NCBI RefSeq assembly: GCF_008704655.1
Contig: NZ_CP023688.1
Span: 6,005,501-6,069,500, forward strand
DNA length: 64,000 nt
Direction: 5' to 3'
Source: Streptomyces rimosus
Lineage (GTDB): Bacteria > Actinomycetota > Actinomycetes > Streptomycetales > Streptomycetaceae
Shown here: positions 16,943-24,415 of the stretch, piece by piece
Layout: each line of letters starts with the position of its first letter
Position numbering within the stretch: position 1 is the stretch's first letter
Translations under genes and position numbers: made by a program
The notes under the pieces: generated by a model
Told to the model about the DNA's origin: nothing
Databases searched by the model: none
What the model saw: only the letters and a program-made list of their open reading frames with translations

Positions 16943-17671
16943 ATGAGCAGCACACACGCCCCGGCAGCCACCAGCCGACGCGAGCAGATCCTCAAGGAGG
17001 CCGCCCGGCTCTTCGCCGAGCGCGGGTTCCACGGTGTCGGCGTGGACGAGATCGGGGCAGCCGTCGGGATCTCCGGCCCCGGCCTGTACCGCCATTTCGC
17101 GGGCAAGGACGCGATGCTCGCCGAACTGCTCGTCGGCATCAGTGAACGGCTGCTGGACGGCGGCCGCATCCGGGCCGCGTCCGGCGGGGACACCCCCGCC
17201 GCCGTGCTGGACGCGCTGATCGACGGGCACATCGACTTCGCGCTCGACGACCGGCCGCTGATCACCGTCCACGACCGCGAACTGGACCGGCTGCGCGAGG
17301 CCGACCGCAAGCGGGTGCGCCGCCTCCAGCGCGAGTACGTGGAACTGTGGGTGCAGGTGGTGCGCGAGGTGTACCCGGCGAGCGCCGAGGCGGACGCCCG
17401 CGCCTCCGTGCACGCCGTCTTCGGCCTGCTCAACTCGACCCCGCACCTCAGCCGCCCCGGCGCGCTCCCGGGCCGTACGGAGATGTCGGCGCTGCTGCAC
17501 CGGCTGGCGCGCGGGGCGTTCGCGGCGCTGGCGGGGGACGGGGGCGCGGCGCGCGACGCGGGCGCTGCGAGCGGTGTGGGTGCCATGGGCGACGCGCGCG
17601 CCACAGGCGGTGCGCGGCATGGCGCGGCGGCCCTCTCCGCCCCCTCGGACACCTCTGGACAGCCTCACTGA
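16943..17671 (+). CDS. TetR-family regulator of the leucine/acyl-CoA operon
   Basis: A 242-residue regulator. Residues ~12-60 are the TetR helix-turn-helix (REQILKEAARLFAERGFHGV, VDEIGAAVGISGPGLYRHFA). The ligand domain follows to ~200, and the last ~40 residues are an Ala/Gly-rich tail with no fold. It is divergent from the carboxylase operon and followed, 80 bp on, by the second acyl-CoA dehydrogenase, so it probably senses an acyl-CoA and represses both sides. Many bacteria use the MerR-type LiuR for this pathway; a TetR is the common actinobacterial alternative. Confidence 0.88.
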   Translation: MSSTHAPAATSRREQILKEAARLFAERGFHGVGVDEIGAAVGISGPGLYRHFAGKDAMLAELLVGISERLLDGGRIRAASGGDTPAAVLDALIDGHIDFALDDRPLITVHDRELDRLREADRKRVRRLQREYVELWVQVVREVYPASAEADARASVHAVFGLLNSTPHLSRPGALPGRTEMSALLHRLARGAFAALAGDGGAARDAGAASGVGAMGDARATGGARHGAAALSAPSDTSGQPH

Positions 17672-17751
17672 CCGGCGGGTAGCTTTCGGCTGAGCAAGCG
17701 CTTAGTCGACGGGTCGGCCGAGGCCGGCCGGCGGACCTGAGGAGGCGGCGG

Positions 17752-18960
17752 ATGCGTCGTACGGTGTTCAACGAGGATCACGAGGCGTTCCGGGAAACCA
17801 TCCGCGCCTTCATCGCCGCCGAGGTCGTCCCCGTCTACGACGAGTGGATGCAGGCCGGCCAGGCCCCCCGCGACTTCTACAAGAAACTCGGCGAACTGGG
17901 CGTCTTCGGCATCGAGGTCCCCGAGGAGTACGGCGGCGCCGGCGAGACCAGCTTCAAGTTCAACGCCGTCATCACCGAGGAGTGCGCGCGGGCCGGCGTC
18001 AGCTTCGGCGGCTCCGGCGTCCACACGGCGCTGTGCCTCCCGTACTTCCTCAAGTACGCGACCGAGGAGCAGAAGCGGCGCTGGCTGCCGCCCTTCGTCT
18101 CCGGCGACATGATGACCGCCATCGCCATGACCGAGCCCGGCACCGGCTCCGACCTGGCCGGCATGAAGACCACCGCCAAGCTCTCCGAGGACGGCACCCA
18201 CTACGTCCTCAACGGCGCCAAGACCTTCATCACCGGCGGCGTCCTCGCCGACCGCGTGATCGTCTGCGCCCGTACGGCCCCGCCCACCCGTCGCCCGGCC
18301 ACCACCCCTGATGGACTGCGCTCCGCGCAGGAAGCCCCTCGGGAGGACCGCCGCGGCGGCATCACCCTCCTCGTCGTGGACACCACCTCCGAGGGCTACG
18401 CCGTCGGCCGCAAGCTCGACAAGCTCGGCCTGAAGACCTCCGACACCGCCGAACTCTCCTTCACCGACGTCAAGGTGACCGTCGAGGACCGTCTCGGCGA
18501 AGAGGGCAAGGCGTTCTCCTACCTCGGCCAGAACCTCCCGCAGGAACGTCTCGGCATCGCCGTCAGCGCCTACGCCCAGGCTGCCGCCGCGGTCCGCTTC
18601 GCCACCGAATACGTCCAGGAGCGCGAGGTCTTCGGCAAGTCCGTCGCCTCCTTCCAGAACACCAAGTTCGTCCTCGCCGACTGCAAGGCCGAGGTCGACG
18701 CCATGCAGGCCGTCGTCGACCGCGCCCTCGACGCCCACGACGCGGGCGAACTCACCCCCGCCGACGCCGCCTCCGCCAAACTCTTCACCACCGAACGGGC
18801 CGCCGTCGTCATCGACAAGTGCCTCCAGCTGCACGGCGGCTACGGCTACATGCAGGAGTACCCCATCTCCCGCCTGTACGCCGACACCCGCGTCACCCGC
18901 ATCTACGGCGGCACCAGCGAGGTCATGCGGTCCATCATCGCCAAGTCCATGGGGCTGTGA
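17752..18960 (+). CDS. Acyl-CoA dehydrogenase with an unusual internal insertion
   Basis: A 402-residue flavoprotein with a GAGGAGG ribosome site. Family blocks include FGIEVPEEYGGAGETSFKFN, IAMTEPGTGSDLAGMKTTAK, YVLNGAKTFITGGVLADRVI and CLQLHGGYGYMQEYPISRLY, ending EVMRSIIAKSMGL. Between VIVCART and GGITLLVVD it carries about 25 extra residues of Pro/Arg/Thr-rich low complexity (18280-18355); most relatives have only a few residues there. The catalytic base region and flavin motifs are intact, so it should be active on a fatty or branched acyl-CoA. It is followed by the thioesterase. Confidence 0.9.
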   Translation: MRRTVFNEDHEAFRETIRAFIAAEVVPVYDEWMQAGQAPRDFYKKLGELGVFGIEVPEEYGGAGETSFKFNAVITEECARAGVSFGGSGVHTALCLPYFLKYATEEQKRRWLPPFVSGDMMTAIAMTEPGTGSDLAGMKTTAKLSEDGTHYVLNGAKTFITGGVLADRVIVCARTAPPTRRPATTPDGLRSAQEAPREDRRGGITLLVVDTTSEGYAVGRKLDKLGLKTSDTAELSFTDVKVTVEDRLGEEGKAFSYLGQNLPQERLGIAVSAYAQAAAAVRFATEYVQEREVFGKSVASFQNTKFVLADCKAEVDAMQAVVDRALDAHDAGELTPADAASAKLFTTERAAVVIDKCLQLHGGYGYMQEYPISRLYADTRVTRIYGGTSEVMRSIIAKSMGL

Positions 18961-19042
18961 AGCTCCGCGCCCCCTGCTGCGCCCCGCTGCCGCGCCGGCG
19001 TCCGGCCCCGCGCGCCGCAGCCCGAACGAAAGCCGTACGCGC

Positions 19043-19927
19043 GTGAACGACGCCCTTCTCGCCCTGCTCGAACAGCTCGACCTGGAGCGCATCGAGCAGG
19101 ACATCTTCCGCGGCACCAGCCGCCCGTCCGTCGTGCCCCGGGTCTTCGGCGGCCAGGTCGCGGCCCAGGCCCTGGTCGCCGCCGGGCGCACCGTCCCCGA
19201 GGACCGCCCGCCGCACTCCCTGCACGCGTACTTCCTGCGCCCCGGCGACCCCGGCGCGCCCATCGTCTACACCGTCGACCGCATTCGCGACGGCCGCTCC
19301 TTCACCACCCGCCGCGTCGTCGCCGTCCAGCACGGCCAGCCGATCTTCCACCTCTCCGCCTCCTTCCAGGTGTACGAGGAGGGGATGGAGCACCAGGAGC
19401 CGATGCCGTACGCACCGGATCCGCTCACCCTGCCCACCGCCGCCGAAATGCTGCCCCGCTACGCCGACCGCTTCCGCGAACCGGGCGTCGCCCAGCGCCT
19501 CCTGGAGGCACGCGCCGCCGTGGACCTGCGCTACGTGGACGCGCCCCCGTTCGGCAGCGTCGGCGAGCCGCGCGACCCCCGCTCCCAGGTCTGGTTCCGT
19601 ACGAACGGCAAGCTGGACGGCGCCATCGACCAGCCGCTGCTGCACATCTGCCTGGTCACCTACGTCTCCGACATGACCCTGCTGGACTCCGTACTGCTCG
19701 CCCACGGGCGCGGCGGCTGGGCGGTCGGCGACGTGGTCGGCGCGAGCCTGGACCACGCCATGTGGTTCCACCGCCCGTTCCGCGCCGACGACTGGCTGCT
19801 GTACGACCAGGAGTCACCGACGGCCCAGGGCGGGCGGGGGCTGGGGAAGGGGCGCATCTTCACGGCGGATGGGCAGTTGGTGGCGTCGGTGATTCAGGAG
19901 GGGGTTATTCGGGTGCCGCGGGGGTGA
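19043..19927 (+). CDS. Acyl-CoA thioesterase II (TesB-like)
   Basis: A 294-residue double-hotdog thioesterase. The N-terminal hotdog has DIFRGTSRPSVVPRVFGGQV and HSLHAYFLRPGDPGAPIVYT, with RIRDGRSFTTRRVVAVQHGQ as the following block. The C-terminal hotdog has LDHAMWFHRPFRADDWLLYD and GRGLGKGRIFTADGQLVASV, which hold the Asp-Gln/Thr catalytic network. It hydrolyses acyl-CoA to free acid and CoA. The start is GTG (MNDALLALLEQLDLERIEQD). Close spacing after the acyl-CoA dehydrogenase suggests co-transcription. Confidence 0.93.
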   Translation: MNDALLALLEQLDLERIEQDIFRGTSRPSVVPRVFGGQVAAQALVAAGRTVPEDRPPHSLHAYFLRPGDPGAPIVYTVDRIRDGRSFTTRRVVAVQHGQPIFHLSASFQVYEEGMEHQEPMPYAPDPLTLPTAAEMLPRYADRFREPGVAQRLLEARAAVDLRYVDAPPFGSVGEPRDPRSQVWFRTNGKLDGAIDQPLLHICLVTYVSDMTLLDSVLLAHGRGGWAVGDVVGASLDHAMWFHRPFRADDWLLYDQESPTAQGGRGLGKGRIFTADGQLVASVIQEGVIRVPRG

Positions 19928-19930
19928 GGT

Positions 19931-19962
19931 GGTTCCCTGAGAACGAGGTTCCCTGAGAACGA
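19931..19962. repeat. Perfect tandem 16-bp repeat with internal dyad
   Basis: GGTTCCCTGAGAACGA occurs twice with no spacing (19931-19946 and 19947-19962). Each unit contains the dyad GTTC-N5-GAAC. It lies just after the thioesterase stop, before the convergent gene ending at 20007. Confidence 0.9.
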
Positions 19963-20006
19963 GGGGGCGGCGGCGTGGGTGCGTCCCGAAGGCCGCCGCT
20001 TTCGCC

Positions 20007-20801
20007 TCAGCCCAGCAACCCCGCCGCATCCAGCAGATACGCCGTCAGCGGGTCGTAGTACCGCGGGCTGAGCACATGATCGTCCAGCGGAATCGTCGCC
20101 TGCAGCGTGCCCTCCGCCTCGCCGAGGAACAGCGCCGGGTCGTTGCAGTCCGCGAACCCGATCGCGTCCAGCCCGCGCTGACCCGCGCACCCGGCCCAGC
20201 CGTGATCGGCCATGACCAGGTCCGGCAGCGCCTGGCCCGCCCGCTCCAGCCCGTCCAGTACGGCGGTCATCGGCGCGGGGGAGTGGGTGTGCCACAGCGT
20301 CGCGCCGCGCTCCAGCATCGCCACGTCGGCGAACTGGAACACCACACCCTCGTCCGCCTGCAACCCGTCCGGTACGACGACGATGTCGCAGCCCCGCGCG
20401 CGCAGCGCCTCGGCGGTGGCCCGGTGCACGTCCAGCAGCCCGCCCGGATGGCCGGTCGCGAACAGCACCCGCTCCCGCCCGGCGGCGGCCTTGCGCAGCC
20501 GGGCGGCCGCGCGCTCCAGAGCGTCCACCGTCAGCTCGGGGTCGATGGTGTCCTGGCCCATCCGGTGGCGGGTGTCGTCGATGACGCCGCATCGTTCCGC
20601 CATCACCGCGAGCACGTCCTGCTCATCGGTCCAGCGGTCCCCGAGCTCCAGCCCGAGCCAGTAGTGGCGGTCCCCGTTGGCCAGCTTGCGGTAGTGATCG
20701 AGGTTGTTCTCGCGCGGCGTGGCGACCTCACCGGCGATCCGGGTTCGTACGAGATGGTCGACGAGTTCGGTGCGGCTGGGAGCAGGCGGCAGTATCGGCA
20801 T
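20007..20801 (-). CDS. Conserved-looking cytosolic protein, possible phosphatase, unknown role
   Basis: A 264-residue soluble protein starting [20 protein letters not shown]. Ordered blocks include [40 protein letters not shown] and [20 protein letters not shown], the last two rich in H, D and G as in a metal or phosphate site. I recall such proteins being labelled phosphatase in Streptomyces, but I cannot tie the sequence to a named family. It is divergent from the agmatinase gene with 112 bp between and a palindromic operator there, so a linked role is plausible. Confidence 0.6.
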   Translation of the reverse strand: MPILPPAPSRTELVDHLVRTRIAGEVATPRENNLDHYRKLANGDRHYWLGLELGDRWTDEQDVLAVMAERCGVIDDTRHRMGQDTIDPELTVDALERAAARLRKAAAGRERVLFATGHPGGLLDVHRATAEALRARGCDIVVVPDGLQADEGVVFQFADVAMLERGATLWHTHSPAPMTAVLDGLERAGQALPDLVMADHGWAGCAGQRGLDAIGFADCNDPALFLGEAEGTLQATIPLDDHVLSPRYYDPLTAYLLDAAGLLG

Positions 20802-20828
20802 GAGGTCATTGTCCCTTGAAGCACCCGC

Positions 20829-20849
20829 CGATGGACGTGATGTCCATCG
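20829..20849. promoter_or_regulatory. Operator-like palindrome before the agmatinase gene
   Basis: CGATGGAC-GTGAT-GTCCATCG is a perfect 8-bp inverted repeat. A third half-site, ATGTCCATG, occurs at 20871-20879. The cluster lies between two divergent starts, so a regulator could control both. Confidence 0.65.
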
Positions 20850-20913
20850 ACCGGCGGCACATCACCACAAATGTCCATGGGCACGCCGGGCCCCGCTCCC
20901 TACCCTCGGCCTC

Positions 20914-21900
20914 ATGACCACCGCATCCGCCGCCTCCGGCGCCTCCCAGGAACCCGTCGGCCCCGTCGACTCCTCCCGCGTCCCCCGCTACGCGGGCCCG
21001 GCGACCTTCGCCCGCCTGCCCCGCCTCGACCAGGTGGGCACGGCCGACGTCGCGGTGGTCGGCGTCCCCTTCGACACCGGCGTCTCCTACCGCCCCGGCG
21101 CCCGCTTCGGCGGCAACGCCATCCGTGAGGCGTCCCGCCTGCTGCGCCCGTACAACCCGGCCCAGGACGCGTCCCCCTTCGCCCTCGCCCAGGTCGCGGA
21201 CGCCGGCGACATCGCCGCCAACCCCTTCAACATCAACGAGGCCGTCGAGACCATCGAGGCCGCCGCTGACGACCTCCTGGACACCGGCGCCCGCCTGATG
21301 ACCCTCGGCGGCGACCACACCATCGCGCTGCCCCTGCTGCGCTCCATGGCCAAGAAGCACGGCCCGGTCGCCCTGCTCCACTTCGACGCCCACCTGGACA
21401 CCTGGGACACCTACTTCGGCGCCGAGTACACCCACGGCACCCCGTTCCGCCGCGCCGTCGAGGAAGGCATCCTCGACACCTCCGCCCTCTCCCACGTCGG
21501 CACCCGCGGCCCCCTCTACGGCAAGAAGGACCTCGACGACGACGAGAAGATGGGCTTCGGCATCGTCACCTCCGCCGACGTCATGCGCCGCGGCGTCGAC
21601 GAGATCGCCGACCAGCTCCGCCAGCGCATCGGCGACCGCCCCCTGTACATCTCCATCGACATCGACGTCCTCGACCCCGCCCACGCCCCCGGCACCGGCA
21701 CCCCCGAAGCAGGCGGCCTCACCTCCCGAGAACTCCTCGAAATCCTCCGCGGCCTCTCCACCTGCAACCTCATCTCCGCCGACCTGGTAGAGGTGGCCCC
21801 CGCCTACGACCACGCCGAGATCACCTCGGTCGCCGCCTCCCACACCGCATACGAACTGACGACGATCATGTCGCGGCAGATTGCGGCGGGGCGGGGCTGA
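20914..21900 (+). CDS. Agmatinase-family ureohydrolase
   Basis: A 328-residue Mn-dependent ureohydrolase. [13 protein letters not shown] contains the ligand His135; HFDAHLDTW contributes Asp158, His160 and Asp162; [19 protein letters not shown] contributes Asp249 and Asp251. All binuclear-metal ligands are present. It should release urea from agmatine or a related guanidino compound such as guanidinobutyrate. The ATG at 20914 is chosen because the family starts with a short variable tail before [20 protein letters not shown]. The exact substrate cannot be read from the sequence. Confidence 0.9.
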   Translation: MTTASAASGASQEPVGPVDSSRVPRYAGPATFARLPRLDQVGTADVAVVGVPFDTGVSYRPGARFGGNAIREASRLLRPYNPAQDASPFALAQVADAGDIAANPFNINEAVETIEAAADDLLDTGARLMTLGGDHTIALPLLRSMAKKHGPVALLHFDAHLDTWDTYFGAEYTHGTPFRRAVEEGILDTSALSHVGTRGPLYGKKDLDDDEKMGFGIVTSADVMRRGVDEIADQLRQRIGDRPLYISIDIDVLDPAHAPGTGTPEAGGLTSRELLEILRGLSTCNLISADLVEVAPAYDHAEITSVAASHTAYELTTIMSRQIAAGRG

Positions 21901-21910
21901 ACTGCCCGAG

Positions 21911-21942
21911 CGGTGGTTGCCCGGCGTGCCGGGCAACCACCG
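21911..21942. terminator. Bidirectional terminator hairpin
   Basis: Perfect 14-bp stem (21911-21924 with 21929-21942) around a CGTG loop. It separates the agmatinase gene from the convergent toxin-immunity operon. Confidence 0.85.
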
Positions 21943-22018
21943 TTGCGCATCGCAGGGGCCCCGTGCCGCACCTGGACGACCGGCCGGAATACGGCAGGAA
22001 AGTACGGCGGATGACGGG

Positions 22019-24373
22019 TCACAGCATGTCGGAGTCGTCCCACTGCCCCGACAGCACAGCGGCCCAGTGGGGGTGGGAAGCGGCGTCCGGGTCGAGCTCC
22101 TGTGCCCATGCACGCAGACTGCGCTTCGCGTCCAGCTCCTCCGCCCACACCGTGAAGCCGCTCTCGGCCCGCAGCCTGGACAGGGCGAGCAGTGTGCACA
22201 GTTGTTGCAGACCGCTGCTGAGGAGATGGTCCTCGACCGCGCCTTCGCTGTGTGCCAAATGAATCCGTCCGGACGAACCGTCCAGCAACAGCCCCGCACC
22301 TGCCCACGTCCCCAAGTGGAAGAACGGCCCTGGGCCGACAGCCCGAGCGGCAAGGGGGTTGTCGGTGGCCTCGGTGAGTGAGTTCGGCGGGACGAACGAG
22401 ACGTACGGGAGAGCGCCGTCGAAGTCGGGCAGGCCCACCTCGGTCAGGAAACGCACGGTGCCAGGGTGCGTGATTCCCTCCGGAAGGTCGGCACGGGCGA
22501 CGACACGGCACGCTCCTCGCCCGAACGCGGACTCGTACCACCGCTGCGGCTGCAGGTCGCCCGCGCGCAACTCGACCGGCATCGGCCACGTCGCCGCTCG
22601 GCCGTGGGCGTGAAGCAGCGGAAGCGAGCGCCAGCGAGGCGCTGACGTCACCCGCGCCGGGTCCGGGACGCTGAGGGCGTAGACGCCGCCGTGGCCGCCG
22701 TAGACCAGCGTTCCGTCGGTCGCCACGGCCAGACACGACGAGGAGGAAGGAGCTCGCGGAGCGGGGCGGCTGTCCAGTTCGTCCGGCACCTCGACCGGTT
22801 CGAAAACGCGGCCTGCCGCGTGCTCGACGTCACCTTCGTCGTCGTAGTACAGCGCGACCTGGACGGCTTCCTCAAGCGGTGTGCCGTCGTCGAGCCTCCA
22901 CAGGCGTTCCAGGACCCACTCGTCCGCATCCGCGCCCGCGTCACCGTCGAAGTCGTCCTCGTCGAGCTCCAACTGGCCGGCGACGACGTCCATACCGTGC
23001 GCGACGCCCACGACGGCCTCGTCGGCCCGCGCGGCGTCGTGTTCCGCTGAAGGACCGAACAGGGCGTACGGGCGCCAGTGCGACCAGCGGGTGAGCCACG
23101 GCAGGTCGCCGGCCGACTGCGCCAGCCGGGCGGCCATGTCGGTGGCCCCGCGGTTCACCAAGGCCCAGTGCAGCCAGGACACCCACTCCTCGTGGGTGTC
23201 CGGTTCGACGCCGGCTTCCTCCAGATAGTGCACATCGAGCGCGGGATGCCCTTGCGGGATACCGTCGGGAAAGCTGAGGGCCAATCCGGTGAGCAGGGCG
23301 AGCCGGTCGGCATTCGCGAGGAATCCGGGCTCGCGTGCCAGCTCGGGCAAAGTCCCGGCAGCCGCGCAGTGCACAGGCAGCGTGTCGGCGGCATAGCGTG
23401 CGACGGAGTCGTGCCCGCGCCAGGGGACAGCCGCTCCGGGAAGACGGAGCGAACGGTCCAGGAGAGCATCGGCGATACGGGGCAGTTCCGCCGGGCTCAG
23501 CGGGCGATGGCCACGGAGAAGATGACGTATGCCGTCCGTGGCGAAGGCGACGTGCGTGGCGTCAGCTGTTTCCCCGGCGGCTTCGTCCGGACCTCTGCCC
23601 GGAATTTCGCCCGTTCCCCCGGCGTGGTCGGGCTGCGCTGTACCTGGCGTCGCCGTGAGGAGCCCGGGGAGGGCGTTCACCGCGGCGCGCAAGTCCGCGG
23701 GGTCGCCCGGCAGGTCAAGGGCCGTGCACAACACGGACCAGACGGTGAGCGGTGTGCTGCGGGTTTCGGCTGCGGCCAGAGCCCGCAACTGCGGGAAACG
23801 GCTGAGGGCGTCGTCAAGATCGTGGCCCGCGGACGCGCCGGGATCCGGCGCTTCGAACGCCGGAAGATCCTCGCTTTCCAGAACCGATGCCAGCGGAACG
23901 CGTTCCTGCGGATGGTCGGTCTCGACGAGTACGGCGACCGGGCAGCCGGCGCTGCGCAGCAGGGGAACGATGACGTGCCGCAGCACCCGCTCCGGTTCCG
24001 TCGATGTCGCCGTGACACCGGCCCACTGGACGTTGCCGAACCCGACGACCGCCCTCTCCTGGCCGTGCGTCCGCTGCCGGAAGGCATCACCCAGCGGGGC
24101 GTTGCGGGTCCGTATGAAGCGTTCGTCGAAACCCCAGGAAGTGATCAGCTCAGTGGCCACGGCGTCCGCGGTGCGGCCCCGGCAGTCGACGTAGTGGGTG
24201 ACAACCGGGAACTCGCCCTGGCCGGCCATCGCCGTCGCGTCAGCCACACACGAGGTCTTGCCGGCACCGACCGGACCGGCGACAGGGAGCGTCAGGTGGC
24301 GCCGGTCCGGTGTCCGAAGCCACTCCGACAGCCGGGTGGTAACAGCTTCACGGGACACGGCGCTCGACTCCAT
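22019..24373 (-). CDS. P-loop NTPase fused to a SUKH-4-like immunity domain
   Basis: A 784-residue protein. The N-terminus carries a Walker A loop, GPVGAGKTS (33-41), followed by an ATPase-like region; VAVLVETD (about 165-175) could be Walker B. The middle is helical, with an acidic stretch near 490 (LELDEDDFDGDAGADADEW). The last ~165 residues (LTEVGLPDF, PFFHLGTWAGAGLLLDGSSG, IHLAHSEGAVEDHLLSSGLQ) match the SUKH-4 pattern of polymorphic-toxin immunity proteins. It starts 42 bp after the stop of the giant toxin gene in the same operon, the expected place for immunity. SUKH domains are known to inhibit nuclease and deaminase toxins; the role of the NTPase part is not known. Confidence 0.8.
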   Translation of the reverse strand: MESSAVSREAVTTRLSEWLRTPDRRHLTLPVAGPVGAGKTSCVADATAMAGQGEFPVVTHYVDCRGRTADAVATELITSWGFDERFIRTRNAPLGDAFRQRTHGQERAVVGFGNVQWAGVTATSTEPERVLRHVIVPLLRSAGCPVAVLVETDHPQERVPLASVLESEDLPAFEAPDPGASAGHDLDDALSRFPQLRALAAAETRSTPLTVWSVLCTALDLPGDPADLRAAVNALPGLLTATPGTAQPDHAGGTGEIPGRGPDEAAGETADATHVAFATDGIRHLLRGHRPLSPAELPRIADALLDRSLRLPGAAVPWRGHDSVARYAADTLPVHCAAAGTLPELAREPGFLANADRLALLTGLALSFPDGIPQGHPALDVHYLEEAGVEPDTHEEWVSWLHWALVNRGATDMAARLAQSAGDLPWLTRWSHWRPYALFGPSAEHDAARADEAVVGVAHGMDVVAGQLELDEDDFDGDAGADADEWVLERLWRLDDGTPLEEAVQVALYYDDEGDVEHAAGRVFEPVEVPDELDSRPAPRAPSSSSCLAVATDGTLVYGGHGGVYALSVPDPARVTSAPRWRSLPLLHAHGRAATWPMPVELRAGDLQPQRWYESAFGRGACRVVARADLPEGITHPGTVRFLTEVGLPDFDGALPYVSFVPPNSLTEATDNPLAARAVGPGPFFHLGTWAGAGLLLDGSSGRIHLAHSEGAVEDHLLSSGLQQLCTLLALSRLRAESGFTVWAEELDAKRSLRAWAQELDPDAASHPHWAAVLSGQWDDSDML

Positions 24374-24415
24374 TCGTTCAGTCGGTCCTTCGCGGGAACG
24401 CTACTACGCCGTCGA

